A DNA stretch of 64,000 bases from Marsupella aquatica (taxonomy: Eukaryota; Marchantiophyta): assembly GCA_973895155.1 (NCBI GenBank), contig OZ316895.1, positions 1,488,001 through 1,552,000 on the forward strand. The letters are read 5' to 3'. Positions 22,401 through 35,800 of this stretch are shown in pieces. Position numbers and translations under genes: made by a program. Position 1 is the stretch's first letter. Every line of letters begins with the position of its first letter. The notes under the pieces are model-generated. The model was not told the DNA's origin. It saw nothing but the letters and a program-made list of their open reading frames with translations, and did no database searches.

Positions 22401-25400
22401 TTCCCTTCTAGGTCACTGGGTATCATGTGTTTTAACCATTTTGTCATGGAGCGATTACAGTGCTAACTTCCGACACAGTAGATTCTTATGTGGTGCTCCG
22501 GTTTTAGTTTTTTCTGCCGTTTATAATATCTTTGTTGATGTGAAACTGCCTACGTAACCTTGTGTGTTCATATGGATGATTTGCTTCCTTTCGTTTCAGA
22601 AAATTGCAACGGGGAGGTTTCAACTAGCTGGATCTTCTGTAGTAGATCCAAATGTGGCTCTCATCCAGGTACTGACGAGTCCTGAGATCGTGGGTTATCA
22701 TCATATGTGCAACTCATGAATTGAAATCACCAGGTTTAGTGAATCCGAAGCTCTCTCTGCAATCTCAACTAAGTGGTCTATAAGCCAACCAACCTGAATA
22801 AGATTGTGAAAGGAGGCAAAACGATGCATACATTTGTCGTTAGACCGTCAACTTTTAGGGAAATTTCCTGAAAAATTGGAACATCCTAATAATATTTTAT
22901 TTTCCCTGCGTGAACCTGTACGAGAGGGGGACCCATTAGGGCCATCAGAAGAACAGAGATGTTACAGACAGGGGGAGTGAATATCCTGATTATAGTATCG
23001 TATTTTCCCAAGTTTAAGAAATGTAGGGCCTACTGTCGCTGGACTCTAGACAGTCAAGAAATCTCATTTTGTGAACATTTATTCCAGGGTAAATTCTTGT
23101 TATCCCCTGGGAGTGTATGTTTGGTTTCCAATGAAGAACTCCGTGTTTCAGTTGACAGGTAATTTGCCTTTCGAGGTGGACATGATCTTTGTCTCAGGCG
23201 TTGCGAAATTACCACACAGGATTCAACAGCTAACCGGTGAGTAAGTTGTGCCTTGTCAGGGTTCATTGGCCTCCGATTTGCGTGTTTAATTCCTGACTTC
23301 TTTGAAACTGCGTAGTTGGATTTGACATATACTCAGTTAAAAATGGGTCACAGGTTCTTTGCTGGTTAAGAGGTTTATGACCCAGGAGAACGCATTTGAA
23401 GAGCGTTTTAACCAAACGTTTAATCTTCAAGGGAAGGTATGAGAATAAATCGGGCCTTCATTGGATGTGAACTACCTAATGAGGAGTTATGGATGGTTAT
23501 GAATTTGTAGAAGTCTGTGGTGTGGACTAGAATTTGATGTGATTTAAATTTGTATAGATTGAAGGCTGGAATTGTTACTACTGCTGTCTGACGGGAAAAT
23601 AAATGAAAACGATAGCATGTTTTTGTGATTACGCAGGCCATGGTTTTTTGCTAACGTTCCCCGTTTGTTTTTTTACATTCTCACAGGTTGATAGCGAGGA
23701 GGAACTTGAGACTGCTAAAGTTGCACTCAGCAATATGATTGGTGGTATTGGCTATTTCTATGGGCAAAGTCGTATTCAAAAGCCTCCTGAATGTCAAGTA
23801 AGTCTCCTTCTCCTTTTCGTGGTATTGAAGTGACTAAATTTCTTGACTGTCTTTCTACAAATTCACATTTCCCTAATCTTGATCTTTTCGCTTGTCTTAT
23901 TGTTACTTGTCCTTGATATTGTCGTCAAAATGATGAAGCTGGTGAATTGCATATCGTTTGACTCAGAACCCGAATTCGAGCGTAGATTATTGGCTTTATT
24001 GGAATGCTAGCCTTTATACTGCTGTCCCAGGCAGGTCTACTTACCCCAGAGGGTTTCTTTGGGACGAGGGCTTTCACCAACTTCTAATCAGGTATGAGAT
24101 TTTTCTTTTCTATAATCATGAAAATGTTCAAAGAACAAACAATGATGTCGTAGTTCTATTACGGACTCCTGTCGAGCTGTTGCCTATTTCAAGGTTAATT
24201 AATTCGTTTGTGGCTAATTCTGGAATGGCAGCCATTGGGACCGGAATATTAGTTTTGAAATCATTGCAAACTGGATGGATCTCATGAATGTAAATGGCTG
24301 GCTTCCCCGTGAACAGATCTTAGGTGAAGAAGCTTTAAGGTATGTTTCCTATAACCAATTTGATCTGATTCTTGGTGAAGGTTTTTGCATGGCTGTTATG
24401 TGATCAGATTGCTACACTCATCACTCTCATGAGCAAACTCTCATGATCAGATTGCTGCACTCTCATGAGCAAAACATGTAATGGCTCATAGAGAGTGATG
24501 AGTGCAGCAATGCTGTTTAAAAGTTCAGATAATCACTACGATAGAAGTGGTCCCTTACAAGGATGACCACACTCATTTAACCAGGAAGCATAGTCAGTGA
24601 GGAAATAGGCGAACAGAAAATTGAAAGATGACAAATTTGACTCCAAATCGGATGAAACGAATACTAGCCCCTTTGGCTAGTATTGAATCTATCCCGATTT
24701 CTGTTCTCACCTCTCAGCATCTTCGGAGGAGCCTCAGGCCTCCTCAGAGAAGAATTGCTTCTTTAGGAGCTCTCTTGCCCTCCTTGAGTACTCGTCCCAG
24801 ATGCCGACAGCGTGCAATTGAGCCCCTTCAAGCAAACCCACATCTCACAATCCTCTTTGCAGTGGAACTCATTCATGGTGGGGCAAGGTCAGATTACCAG
24901 GCTTGCTTTCACTCGCTACATTGTCTTGGCGGTGCAAGATTGGGTGACCTGTTCCAACTGAGCACTACTAGTAGGGCTCTTAGCTGAGATTAGTGTCTGG
25001 CCGAACAAGATAAGTTGTCTCAAAATCGATTTTAGCTGCGACTTCCGGATAAGCCACCCACACTACCATTTTCAGGGAAAAATCCAGATCAAATCAGCAT
25101 CTAACCTGCCCAAGTAAATCTACCTTAGTTGTAAATGATTGCAGCCCCTAAGTAAGTTCAATCCACAACTATGGTACACAAGATAAGTACCTGTAGAGCT
25201 ACATCTTTTGGATCGAAAGTCTCCGTGTAAATCATATTGCGGATGTTTTGAAAGTTTGACTAGTGATTGGGATGTTTCTAAACTCTCAGAAAGTGCAATA
25301 TTGTAGTCCTTTGGAACTGTGTTGATCACGGCAAAACGCAGTCCATTCAACTGACTTTCTACTGCAAAGAAAGTTGAAATGACAGTTTTAGGTTGGTCAC

Positions 25401-28400
25401 GTTTGTCTAAGAGTCTTACGATGTTCATTCTAACGAAGAGTGCGTCTATTTCGTGTGCACAGCAAGGTCCCTGCAGACTTTGTCAATCAGATAACGGACA
25501 ATGCAAATCCTCCTGCTCTGTTACTGGTTTTGCGAGGTTAATACCTTCACAGCGGTCTTCAACTTTCTGCCCTGTTTTTACACTCTGCGCAAAATATGAC
25601 ATCTTCATTACGCGTGTTTAGGTTCTTAGGCTCTTAGGTTCTTAGTGGGATTTCATAAATAATTGTTTTGCAATGCAACTTAATTGCTATTGTGAATGTC
25701 CAGTTTTGGACAATTTATCTATTGTCGCCCAACTGTTTGAATTGTTTTGAATACGTGCAGAACTGGCCGCGAAGTTTGAATTGGACCAACGTAATGGAAA
25801 AGTTTCAGAACCAGATGTCGAGTTTTTCCGGACCTTGTATCCTAGACTTAAAGTGTGGTTCAACTGGTTCAACACTACCCAAAATGGTTAGTAGTTTTAG
25901 AGAGACAAGATGATTTTTCTTGATGGCAGTTGAGGGTGTCAGAGTGCGAGGGGCTGGGTTGTTTAATTTTCTGGGTTACTCAATAGAATTCAGACAAACA
26001 TCAGCATGCCAAATAATACTGACTTGTTATAATGTTGAATGCAGGGAAGGAGCCAGATTCGTACTACTGGCGAGGGAGAGTGGATACTGACGAGAAACTT
26101 AATCCTCCGGTGTGTTTCTCACAGCAGCCATGTGCCATTTGTGCTCATCAGAGTGTTTTGAGAGTGGACCTTTGGGGATGCTCCTGGGCTGGTTTGTAGT
26201 TTTACACATATCTTGAAAGTATGGGGACATTGATGGACTTCTGATGGAGGTGCAGAGCTCTGCGTAGTCTAATGCACGTACAGAAGAATAATCTCGTAAC
26301 AATAGATTGAATTTGTCTTAGTCTTTGACCTCAGGCATGGACGACTATCCACGGGCTTCTCACCCAAGTGACGATGAGCGTCATGTTGATCTCCGCTGCT
26401 GGATCGCAAACGCCTCGGACACTATGGCTTCACTTGCCCGAGTGGCTGGAGTCCCACATGAAGTAAGAATCGTTTCTATCTTCTTGATGCAATATTCGGC
26501 GTTGGACTCAAACTTTGAAGAATGTTCGGGAATGTAAAGGGAAACGCAGGTGGTGAGGAAACTGAAGTCGTTTTCAACAAACACGATTAAGTTAAAGTTT
26601 TGACTGTCGCTGGATGTTTTCGTTCATAGAGTAGGTACACGTGCATCTTCCTTTTACTTCGCTGATCAAGTTAGCTTGATATGGGTTTTGGGTGTCCCAG
26701 GAATATAAGGAATATGAAATCACAGCAAGGAAGCTCACGAATTTGACTCGGCTCAATGAAGTACGAATGACTCTCCCCGCACACTGCCAAAATGGGCATC
26801 GCTTGCTATTCTTCTGAATTTATTAGGTAGTGCAGTCTGATTGGGACAACTTATTGGAGTTGTATCAGTTTCCTCCTACAAAAATAGCTTATTCTCTTAC
26901 GTGGATGGGTGTAGCTGCATTTGGACCACGATACTGGTCGTTACTATGACTATGGAAATCATTCTGAGAAGGTACGCCTACAATCAGAAGCTTCAACATC
27001 AGAGTGGTTTTGACAGTAGAAATTACAGTACTTCCTTAGAACATTGTGAACGTCTGTACCTCGTTTTTATCGGAAGTACTATATCGTGCACTAGTTAGTT
27101 CTTTCCCTCAAGGTTTCGCAGATTAACATGTTGCAATGTCTTTTGTTATATAACTGGAACTGAAGTTTGAAAATGGTAGACTTTTGTAAGATGGATATCT
27201 GAATGAATATTTGCCTTTTGGAGCTGACAGGTGGAATTGCGGACGACGATATCTCGGGATCCAATAACAGGTCTTATCACCATGGCTTCACACAGAGTTG
27301 TACTAGAGCCACCAAAGCTGGGCTGGGTTCCTCAGTTTGGTTACAACAGCTTGTTCCCGTTTCTCATGCACATACTTCCTCCCGTAAGTATGTTGCTGTT
27401 GCTGCCGCTATGTGTTTCGCACCATGAAACCGGAAACATTTTGGCTATTTAAGCATATTATATCGTCTTATTAGACGGGCACAGTTTCGATCTAGTTTGG
27501 AATATGGCTGGAAGGCTTCCTCATCAGTGATGAAATTTGGATTGGCAGGATTCCCCTATTCTTGGGGATCATTTGGATATGCTGGACGATCCAAATTTAA
27601 TGTGGACAAAATATGGACTTCGGTCTCTCGGAGGCACAAGGTATACTTGATTTGATACACATAGGGACGTGAGAAGAGAACTCGAACTGGTAGTCGTTCT
27701 AACTTCTTAGGCTGTGGGGACTGTTATCAGGTGATTTCAAAGTCAAACGAGAGTAGTTGGCATTCCTTCTCTAAACAGCTTAATGTTGGCCTGCTGCAGT
27801 TCTATATATATGAAAAACAATTCTTACTTTGAGGCGCCATACTGGAGAGGACCAGTCTGGATAAATATAAATTATCTCCTTTTATCTTCTCTACATGACT
27901 ATTCTCAAGGTATTCGTCTGATCTGATTTTCCAATCAGGTGTTAACGATTATCAGGAAAGATTCTTTGTTTCTAAGTAAGTTGAGAAGAGGTGCGAGTTT
28001 TGTGTTGGAGTTGCACTCTTAGCCGCCACAGGATAACTCTAACTCCCACATCTCAGAGCTGAACTTTCCTTGACGCTGTACCTTCTTCCTTAGCTTCTGC
28101 ACTTTCGTTTGCATGACACAGAGGCAGGTCCATACAATGAGAAGGCCACTAATTTGTACCAGAAGTTCCGAAAAAATGTGATCAGGTATTTGTGTCTTCC
28201 TGAATCCTTGACGGCAATGGTATGCATCGTTGCATTGATAGGTCCCTGCCTGTTATGTGAGTTTAGGGGCATTAAGAGCTGAATCATTCAGAGCACCAAC
28301 TTTGTTGCGTCGCACTTGTGAGATTTGTCCCAACAGAGACAGTCCACTGAACAGTTGTTGGAAGTTCGGATTTATTTATTGAAAGTAAGCAACTGGATTC

Positions 28401-28567
28401 AATGTTCTGAGATGCAAGTGGATTCCAGGAATATTGTTAAGCAGTATCAAGCCACTGGGTATATATGGGAGCACTATGATGAAGAATCTGGGGGTATAGG
28501 GCAAGGAGTGCATCCGTTCACAGGGTGGTCTTCCTTGGTGCTTCGAATGATGGCAGAAATGTTTTAG
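19422..28567 (+). CDS. GCS1: mannosyl-oligosaccharide glucosidase (glucosidase I, GH63), ~23 exons
   Basis: This ER type II membrane enzyme removes the outermost alpha-1,2-glucose from Glc3Man9GlcNAc2 on new glycoproteins. Inferred exons: (19422-19523), 19692 or ATG 19776 to 20168, 20902-20975, 21192-21339, 21477-21607, 21740-21947, 22269-22355, 22600-22668, 23152-23236, 23354-23436, 23687-23797, 23967-24091, 24232-24339, 25463-25536, 25761-25886, 26045-26109, 26322-26462, 26701-26760, 26915-26971, 27231-27383, 27549-27640, 27800-27909, 28122-28185, 28429-28567. All phases agree, giving 900 aa from ATG 19776 or 962 with the first exon. Membrane anchor: residues 36-57 (from 19776). GH63 marks: [48 protein letters not shown] (633-640), ERHVDLRCW (648-656), [15 protein letters not shown] and [10 protein letters not shown]. 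Introns carry several repeats. Confidence 0.95.
21371..21476 (+). repeat. 53-bp tandem duplication next to a splice acceptor
   Basis: In the GCS1 intron 21340-21476 the unit attcgataccgaatgcc...gatctggatctggatggaaca occurs at 21371 and 21424, nearly identical. The second copy leads directly into the acceptor ttgcag at 21476. Confidence 0.9.
24405..24515. repeat. foldback (MITE-like) in a GCS1 intron
   Basis: The segment attgctacactcatcactc (about 24410) and its near inverse gagtgatgagtgcagcaat (about 24492) form a long hairpin arm. Between them atgatcagattgctgcactc repeats the arm directly. It lies in the 1,123-bp intron 24340-25462, the longest of the gene. Confidence 0.75.
24628..24987 (+). 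other. 119-codon open frame inside a GCS1 intron
   Basis: An ATG-initiated frame of 119 codons lies within the longest GCS1 intron, next to the foldback. It is basic and Leu/Arg-rich ([19 protein letters not shown]) with no recognised domain. It may be a fragment of an inserted element or chance; GCS1 splices cleanly around it. Confidence 0.3.
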
Positions 28568-30600
28568 AGATCCTTAAGGTGCCGACACTAATGGTGACTA
28601 CGTAGGGTCTGTGCTACATATAACAATAAGGTTTAATTCCCCAATAGTTTGGAGTTAAGGTTACTTTGTATTGCACAGCGAGAGGAACTTCACTATGAGG
28701 CCGAACCTGGTGCTGTGTTGAGAGACGTGGAATTGTTGAGTGTTGCGTGAGAGTAATCGACAGTTCAGTAAAAGGACATGCTTCTAGTGCAGCTAGAAGT
28801 AGACCAGCCTGAAGAGAGCTCTCACAACCTTGCTCACAACCTACGGCATGCTCCAAAGATGTTCATTGACTGGTGGGTGGATTGTCTTTGGCTTTGACGG
28901 CAAAATTAAAACACAATGTGTAGAATTGGAGAATGGACGGAACTCATCGGTTTCAATATCTAAGAGTAAGCTTGTCGTGCTTTCTCACTCGAGACCTGCG
29001 AAAAGACATGAACCAACAATCCCAAAGACGGTGATGTGGCAGCTTGCAATTCTATGTCCAGGACTTTCCTTAACAGCTTGCACATTGCCACTAAAGATGC
29101 TAGCCACTAAAGATGTTATATTATAGTTTACTATAGGATATCATAGTTTTTATAGTACTTTGTTCAACCATATTTGTAAATATAAAAAAACATTATTACA
29201 ATATGATCAATTTGAACTTGGCAAATAATTATAAGTTGCTTTCCTTAAACCACGCCACTAATTAAAAGATATTTTCCTTAAACCACCAGGAAGGCCAAGA
29301 ACTACCCCTTTTCTCACATTTCACTCAATTCTTTTTTTCTACTTTTGAAGGGCAAATGTGGTTTAATTAATCCCAGCAGTTGCCCTATGGGACAAGGACT
29401 TTTAAGTGTGAAAAATGGCCAAATTCCAGACCAATAAAAAGTATTGCCTCCATTTGCAATTAACCACTTGTAGTTTTGGGGAACGCCAGTTTCCCATCTT
29501 ACCCCATCATTCACGGTCATGCTTGAACAGGATCTAAGGTCCCAAATGAATCTAAGTTATCCTTAAATTACTTACATCCAAAGTTCATAAATCAAAGTAA
29601 TAAAATCATTTGCATTTGCCATATACAGTACCATTAGCCATATACTTAACATATATATAAGAGGGAAGTGTCCAGCCCCTGCTTATACAATGACACTCAC
29701 TTCACGCCAGATTTCTTTAGGATGACATCAACAAACAAATTTTAATGGTGGCTTTGGGTAACGCATAGCTTTTTGAAAATGCCAGGTTACTCTAGAATTA
29801 TAGGAGAAAAACAACTTTGTATGGTGGCCGCCTAGCTTTTTGAAAGGTAGGTGTGGTTTAATAAATCTAGCAAGATCCAAAAGTTCATAAAAAGGTCAAA
29901 GAAATAAATTTTGACGAAAATAATATTCTGAGAATCGTTTGCATTCGTGGCGAGAAAGAGAAACTACGCCACTGTGCTCGTCATCATTCTGGCCTGCCCT
30001 GTCCTTTGACAAAAGCGCACGTGGCGCCACCCTGCTCGTCGTGCTGTCCTGGTGGCTGATGAGTACCCTGCGAATGTTTTTCCACCTACCCTGACTCTGG
30101 TTAGATCCGGGGCACCCAAAGGCATGCCTGCCTACTTGCCTACCGTAGCGGAGGCTGACCCGTACTGTACATCATACATGGTGCCTACGGCGTGTGTCCG
30201 TGACTGGCCCCGCCTTGCCTGCCCTGCCCTTCGTCGGGGTGGGTTTCATGGCCAGGGGGTGGGGGGTGCGGGGTGCGGGGTGCGAACACTCCCCCTCCCA
30301 CCCTGTGGTCCCCGAGGTACCGCACGGACGATGAGGAATTTCGGCTCCTACGGTAATGACCACGTTCAACTTTATATAGGTGGCTTTTGTTAAAAGCTTG
30401 AGGGATATTTTCGATGCGTGGTTGAAGAGAATTCTAAATAGGTTGATGTTAACACTGACTTATAGGTGTGTAGCTTTGCTTTTTGAGTTAGAGAATGAAG
30501 TGAGGCACCCGAGAACTCATCTTGGCAACAAGACCCAAGCTCCTCTAATGCTTGCAGTAGACCCATAGTACGTTTTAGAGGCAGACCTGTGCTTGGGTGA
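28568..30600. other. AT-rich transposon-derived spacer
   Basis: No gene recognised after the GCS1 stop. The word tttccttaaaccac occurs twice (about 29240 and 29274), and atataagagggaagtgtcc near 29656 matches the inverted sequence of the 16.2-kb repeat. A G-rich stretch at 30237-30288 holds three copies of tgcgggg. Confidence 0.4.
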
Positions 30601-30727
30601 TTTTTTAGATTTTAAAAAACAATTGTGAGACCCCACATAAAAGGAACAGTCAGTCATAACATTTGAATCTAAGATCAATGAGTGGGCTACTCAAGGGGCT
30701 ACCACATAGCCATGCCACTCTGGGCTA
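30601..30727 (-). mobile_element. tRNA-like SINE with 11-bp target duplication
   Basis: A 127-bp element on the minus strand is bounded by perfect 11-bp direct repeats tgcttgggtga (30590-30600 and 30728-30738). Read on the minus strand it begins with a degenerate tRNA-like head (GGCATGGCTATGTGGTAG, A-box-like; AGATTCAAATG, B-box-like). It then has the 3' hairpin TGTGGGGTCTCACA (30624-30637) and an A-rich tail. It aligns along its length with the SINE at 45.0 kb, though the two are clearly diverged. Confidence 0.85.
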
Positions 30728-31230
30728 TGCTTGGGTGACTTTAAGATCCGATTCATGCTATGTTAATTTTAATAGTGGACCCATGCTCGGCAGATGTGAG
30801 ATAATAACCCAAACTATTTGCAAGAGTCCTATCAAACCGTATTTCATAGTTTAGGGGAAGTTCTCTACCTCACAATTGACAGGACTCAATTTAAGCGTTC
30901 ACTATATGGGAGATCTCATGGAGGAAAGATGGGCGAGGTTATAGATAATCATAAATAAGTAAAACAGGGACACCAAACTCCAATACCAAACCCCACACAA
31001 CAAGATAGAGCTAAAAGTTGGGGCAGGTTCGAGATTTCTGAGGTCATAGTTATCTTGTACCTCAATTTCTAGAGACTTCTAGTCCCCCAACCATCATGCA
31101 TGCGAGGAGTGCTGGCGTGCATCTGTCACTCCTTGTTCTCGTAAAAAGTGGGCCCATCTTTAATGGATCAAATCAGACTTTACGTAAGCCACTGTAAGTT
31201 CTGAAGACTACTTACGTTATTATTCAGAAA
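30728..31230. other. spacer
   Basis: No gene or clear repeat recognised beyond the SINE target duplication at its left end. Confidence 0.4.
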
Positions 31231-31349
31231 ACCAAACTTTGAGAAAAGAACAAATTTACTGGAAAAAGCCAAAAGAAAATAACAAGATGGAAACAAAGAA
31301 ACCCAAACAAGCTAAAAATATCTGCCACCTTAGCGTTGCATGGACACAA

Positions 31350-31620
31350 GCCATGGGCAAGCACCCCTTCCACACTATGTTTGACAATGGACAATTCCAC
31401 ATTCATTGGCGGTCCATGAGGAAAAGGTATGGGCAGGCAGTCGCCCCCTCCCATATTTTTGACAGCATTTGACCACAATTTGACTTTGATTAAGTATAAG
31501 AAGGGGGGGGGGGGGGGGGGGGGCATGAGGACAAGGGATGGGCAGGCAGTCACCCCTTCCACATTATGTTTGACAACACTTGACCTCAATTTGACTTTGA
31601 TTAAATAGAAATGGGGGGTT
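31350..31620. repeat. ~109-bp tandem duplication with a 21-G run
   Basis: Two units, anchored at catgaggaaaagg (about 31415) and catgaggacaagg (about 31524), share gggcaggcagtc, cacaatttgactttgattaa and similar words. A third partial unit precedes them. Between them lies an uninterrupted run of 21 G (31503-31523). Confidence 0.8.
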
Positions 31621-32845
31621 ACTATATATAGGCCCTAGGCTTTCTCTTATGACCCTTTTTTCTCTTGAAATGATCCTTGTCCCATTTGCATACATACTTA
31701 CCACACTAGATGTGGCTCATTAGAGCACCACATGCACTATTGCACCGTACCTGTAAAGATTACACCTATCATCTTGCCTATCGTTTGGTGAGTTTAGAGT
31801 TTGTATTTGTTCTCTTGTATTATGTTTTCCTCTCTCTATAGCAAAAGAAGACCCAAAATCTATACAAACAGGAACAAACAAAGTACAATGAATGGAATTC
31901 AAAGCAAAAGAGGTCCAAAAAGGAACTCCTGAAATGAATGAAGGTAATGCAATAATGACTGCATCTCTCAAAAATGAGCTTAAAATGGTAGGGAACCCTC
32001 CTCGACCTCCATGAGAGGTGAAAGTAAATAAAGTCCTATTGTCAGCAAAAAACATTTTGGCCAACAATGAGTCAGATGTTGTTGCCCATGCACCCAAAAA
32101 GCCAAAAGTGCAATGCTCTCAATGTATTATAGTGAGTCCAAAATCACCTTGAGAAATAGGAAGAGTGCATTGTTGATAGATGCCACAGAGATGAGGAAGA
32201 ACCAACATCTAGAAAGGAGGCAACAGTCTTATTGTGAACAGAGAGATCAAGCGCATGTATGTGTAGACTATGATACTTGGTATAGGGGTATATATATCCT
32301 AGCCAGAGAAGACCTTCTAGCTAGGGTGGAGGCATCTCAACAATATCCCAAATACAACCTAAGTATCTACTAACTTAGGAAGCTAAGGAGCTTGGGCTAA
32401 ACCCACAAGTAGAGGATTTGCAATAAAAAAAAGAGCAAAAGGTAACAGTTGAGAGATTGTCAGTGTTGGTTACACTGTCTGCCTTCTATTAGGGAGTCTC
32501 AAAACTAGTTCAGAAGTAGATCCACATGGAAAAGTATGTTAGTTGATAGAAAAGTAAATTAATGGACTGTCTAAAATGGTCGCCGATAAATGTTGTTGAT
32601 GTACTTTAACATAGTCCTATGGGGACGGACGGTGACTGCCAAACCTGACTTTGAGATGCCCTAGTAGAAATGGTTGTGTTGGAGAGTACATGCAACTGGA
32701 ACCTGGCTGGCTGGAAAGTAACAATGGCAGGTTCATGGTGAGGTTGACATCATTCCCTTGAATTCTTCTTGTTTCTGGATCTTCTTATTAAATTTGTATT
32801 TTCCTTGAAGTTTATGGACAATACCCCCACCACCACCACCTCTCT
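31621..32845. other. retroelement-derived spacer
   Basis: No gene recognised. The minus strand near 31870-31925 reads ggacctcttttgctttgaat then cattgtactttgttt, matching the 3' tail of the endonuclease element at 43.9 kb, so a truncated copy in minus orientation is likely. Confidence 0.4.
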
Positions 32846-32880
32846 CCCCTCCCCTCCCCTCCCCTCCCCTCCCCTCCCCG
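32846..32880 (-). repeat. (GGGGA)n, potential G-quadruplex
   Basis: Six CCCCT units and a final CCCC on the plus strand give seven consecutive G4 tracts on the minus strand, with one-base loops. Confidence 0.8.
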
Positions 32881-35800
32881 TGCCAGCTTGGCTGAAGGAT
32901 TCCCTGCCTTAAATCTTGTATCCGTGCCGTGGTTTCTTGCAACTATTTTTCCATTATTAGTTCGAGTTTATGTAACTTTGGTAAACCATCCCCTCTTGGT
33001 GGCTCCTTCTCATGTTAGAGAGAGTTTATGTTTGGTAACTATCCTCTCTTGGTGCCCTGCTGGAAATCACAGATCAAAATGTGGTAATATAAGGTGTGCA
33101 CTTATTGATTAAAGAAAATAAGGAGGTTTATGGTATGGAGAGATATCTTACACACACTTATATGTCATATTTTGATGTGCATTTACTCTATATGTCATAT
33201 TTTACTGTATATGTCATATCTTGACGCAATTAAGCAAGATCCCTCTTGGTTGCCATGGCCCATAACCCCCTCATTCTAGCAAACCTCTCAGGGACTGGTT
33301 ACCATACACTTTTTGCAATTACTAGGGTCTATAAATCCCAAACGTATTGATGGAAACGAATGTATAGCAGATCAATATATTTTCATGCATGCATAAACAT
33401 GTTGTGGGCAGGTTGGCAAAGGAGGCTCTCGTAAGAAGTTCGTTTCCAGCAATGTACACTTCTCTAATTTCTGGCTCCACTCCATCATGCCAGCTTTCGC
33501 TTGGTCGGCGTTATTGTTCTATAGTGCCAGGTTTCAAGTTTGGAGGTGGTTTGGTTGATTTACGGGTATCCAAATGTCGCCTGCCTAACTTTGGATTGTC
33601 AATCAGAGCTCTTTCAATTTACTTGGGTTTCGATTGCTTCCTGGATTGAGGATTGTACAATTGCGTCCAGTCCATTGTGAGCTAGAGGGTATCGGCAAAG
33701 TTCAATGGGGGTTTTCTGTCTAGAAATACTGTTCTCTCGAGTATACTTTCATTGGGTGTTCAGTGAGTAGGCAACACGAGATGCCAAATCTTACGAGTGG
33801 GCTCAATTGAGCTCATTGGGCAATGCTCGGTCGTTACATATTGGCACGGTGGGTCTCCATGAATCAGTTCTTGATGAAGAGGGAAGGCTAGCGAAGAGAA
33901 TGATAGAAATTCTCACACTCGACATCGATGTGACTTGAGCCCCGTTCTGACGAAATAATTACGGGGGACTCTGGAAATTGTGCTCCCAGGGATGATCTGA
34001 CCAAAAATTGCTAGAATAGGAAATGAGGTTGGCTTGATGTTAGTCTGCTGAGTGATTTGCTGTGTAAAGCCTCGATTTACAAGAAGCACTGATATTCTCC
34101 AAACCATACAACAAGATTCTCAACGAAAACTTGCAGGTTCGTTGCCTGATTTCGTCGAATGTGGGAACACACGGATGGATATGAGAATCGCACTAGATAA
34201 TTATGGACTCCTCTAGGTTCCCTGGGCATCGTACGTAAGAGTCCGTGTTCAGTCTCACCAAGTTCCTTCAGGCCTCTCAACAGTTCAGCTTCTTCGATAC
34301 AGAACTTGATCATGTTCCTATCTGCCCTCTTGCACGCTCCCCAGCCCTAATTAAATTGCAACTAAGAAACTATTGGAGATCAAATCTACCTCATTAATGT
34401 TTAAAACACATATACCTTCACAGCGTTTCCTTTCACCTTCAAGGGAGTTTCGGCCGTACATTAGCTTGGGCTCCAGTCCTCCCGATGGAAAGAAATAAGA
34501 TGATGTAGGATATGAGTCAGTGGCAATTCTTTCGAAATTTTGAGGGTGACTGTTTCAAATGACATAATCAATCGAATCGATCCCCGTCAGTTGAGTCCCG
34601 GCCCAGTTGTGCTACTTGGAATCGCGGCAATTAACACGTACGTTGAAAATCTTTCGTATGAACCACATCTTTTTGTGTTATTTGGAAGGTTCGCAAGAAC
34701 CAGCAGAGCGGGCCCGGTGTGGGCGAGATCAACATGAAGGGGGCAATTCAACAATGACAGACGCATCAGACTCGTAAAATATGAAGACGTAACAACCACA
34801 TCTCACTCTTTAAACATGAGTTAACATGAACCAAGGTAAATCTAAAGATGTACGACGGAGGCGCTTTAGAAGAACGATGCCTTTCTTGCAATTTGCCTGC
34901 AAGCCGCCACTAACATCTGTAGGTAATCCACGGCCTACGGAACCACGTAGCCAACTTTACTTAATAATGTACATAGATTAAGGTGTGAAAGCACAGTAGC
35001 TGAGCAATTAGAAAACCTTCGACTAAGATAAACTGGACATTTTTGGCGGATGTAGGTCGGAAAAACGTTTCCTTCTTTGTCTGAACGATAGACAAGTTAT
35101 ATTCATCAATCGACGGTGAAGCACAGGCACTCGCTTGCAAGCTAACAATCCCCATTAGGTAGGAAAACTTATGCACTTTACTCGTTCAATGCATTATGAA
35201 TATGAATGTAACATGGCATAGGGTAGGCAGCAGAGATCTACCTATATTGGTGGCCTCTCTACGACTCCCACACCTACGATTGCTCATCAAAAAATTAGAG
35301 AACATGATGTAACGATCTGCTAGTTCACTTCCTGCTGATTCACCTCCAGCCTTAAATTATTCAAGTTAATCTTTAGAAGCCATGCACCAACGGGAGCATT
35401 GATTTCAGGTCCGTTTACTGCATTAGGTCGAACTTGACAGTCTATCGTACGTAGACTCAAACTTCGCTAATTCGCTTGCATTTGAAGGTGGCGGTGTGTA
35501 CTGTTTCTAAATTTAATTCTCATTTCTTCATGACTCAGGGACCCATTCATCGAAATCAGTGAGCAGGGACCCACTAATCGAAAAGCGATGTGGTTGCGAT
35601 AAAATCGAGCAGGGATTTGCCTTGCATGCAGGTCTTCATAGGAAATCGTCAAATTTGGGGTTTGTGGCTCTGGCAGTCTGTGGCGCGGGGTCTGTGGACT
35701 GTGGAATTCAAAGTTAGAACCAACTGTTTCATCGATCCGACGGTGCCACTTGTTACTACCCTGAAGCATCTCTTCATATATTTATTTGTGGCACTCTTAC

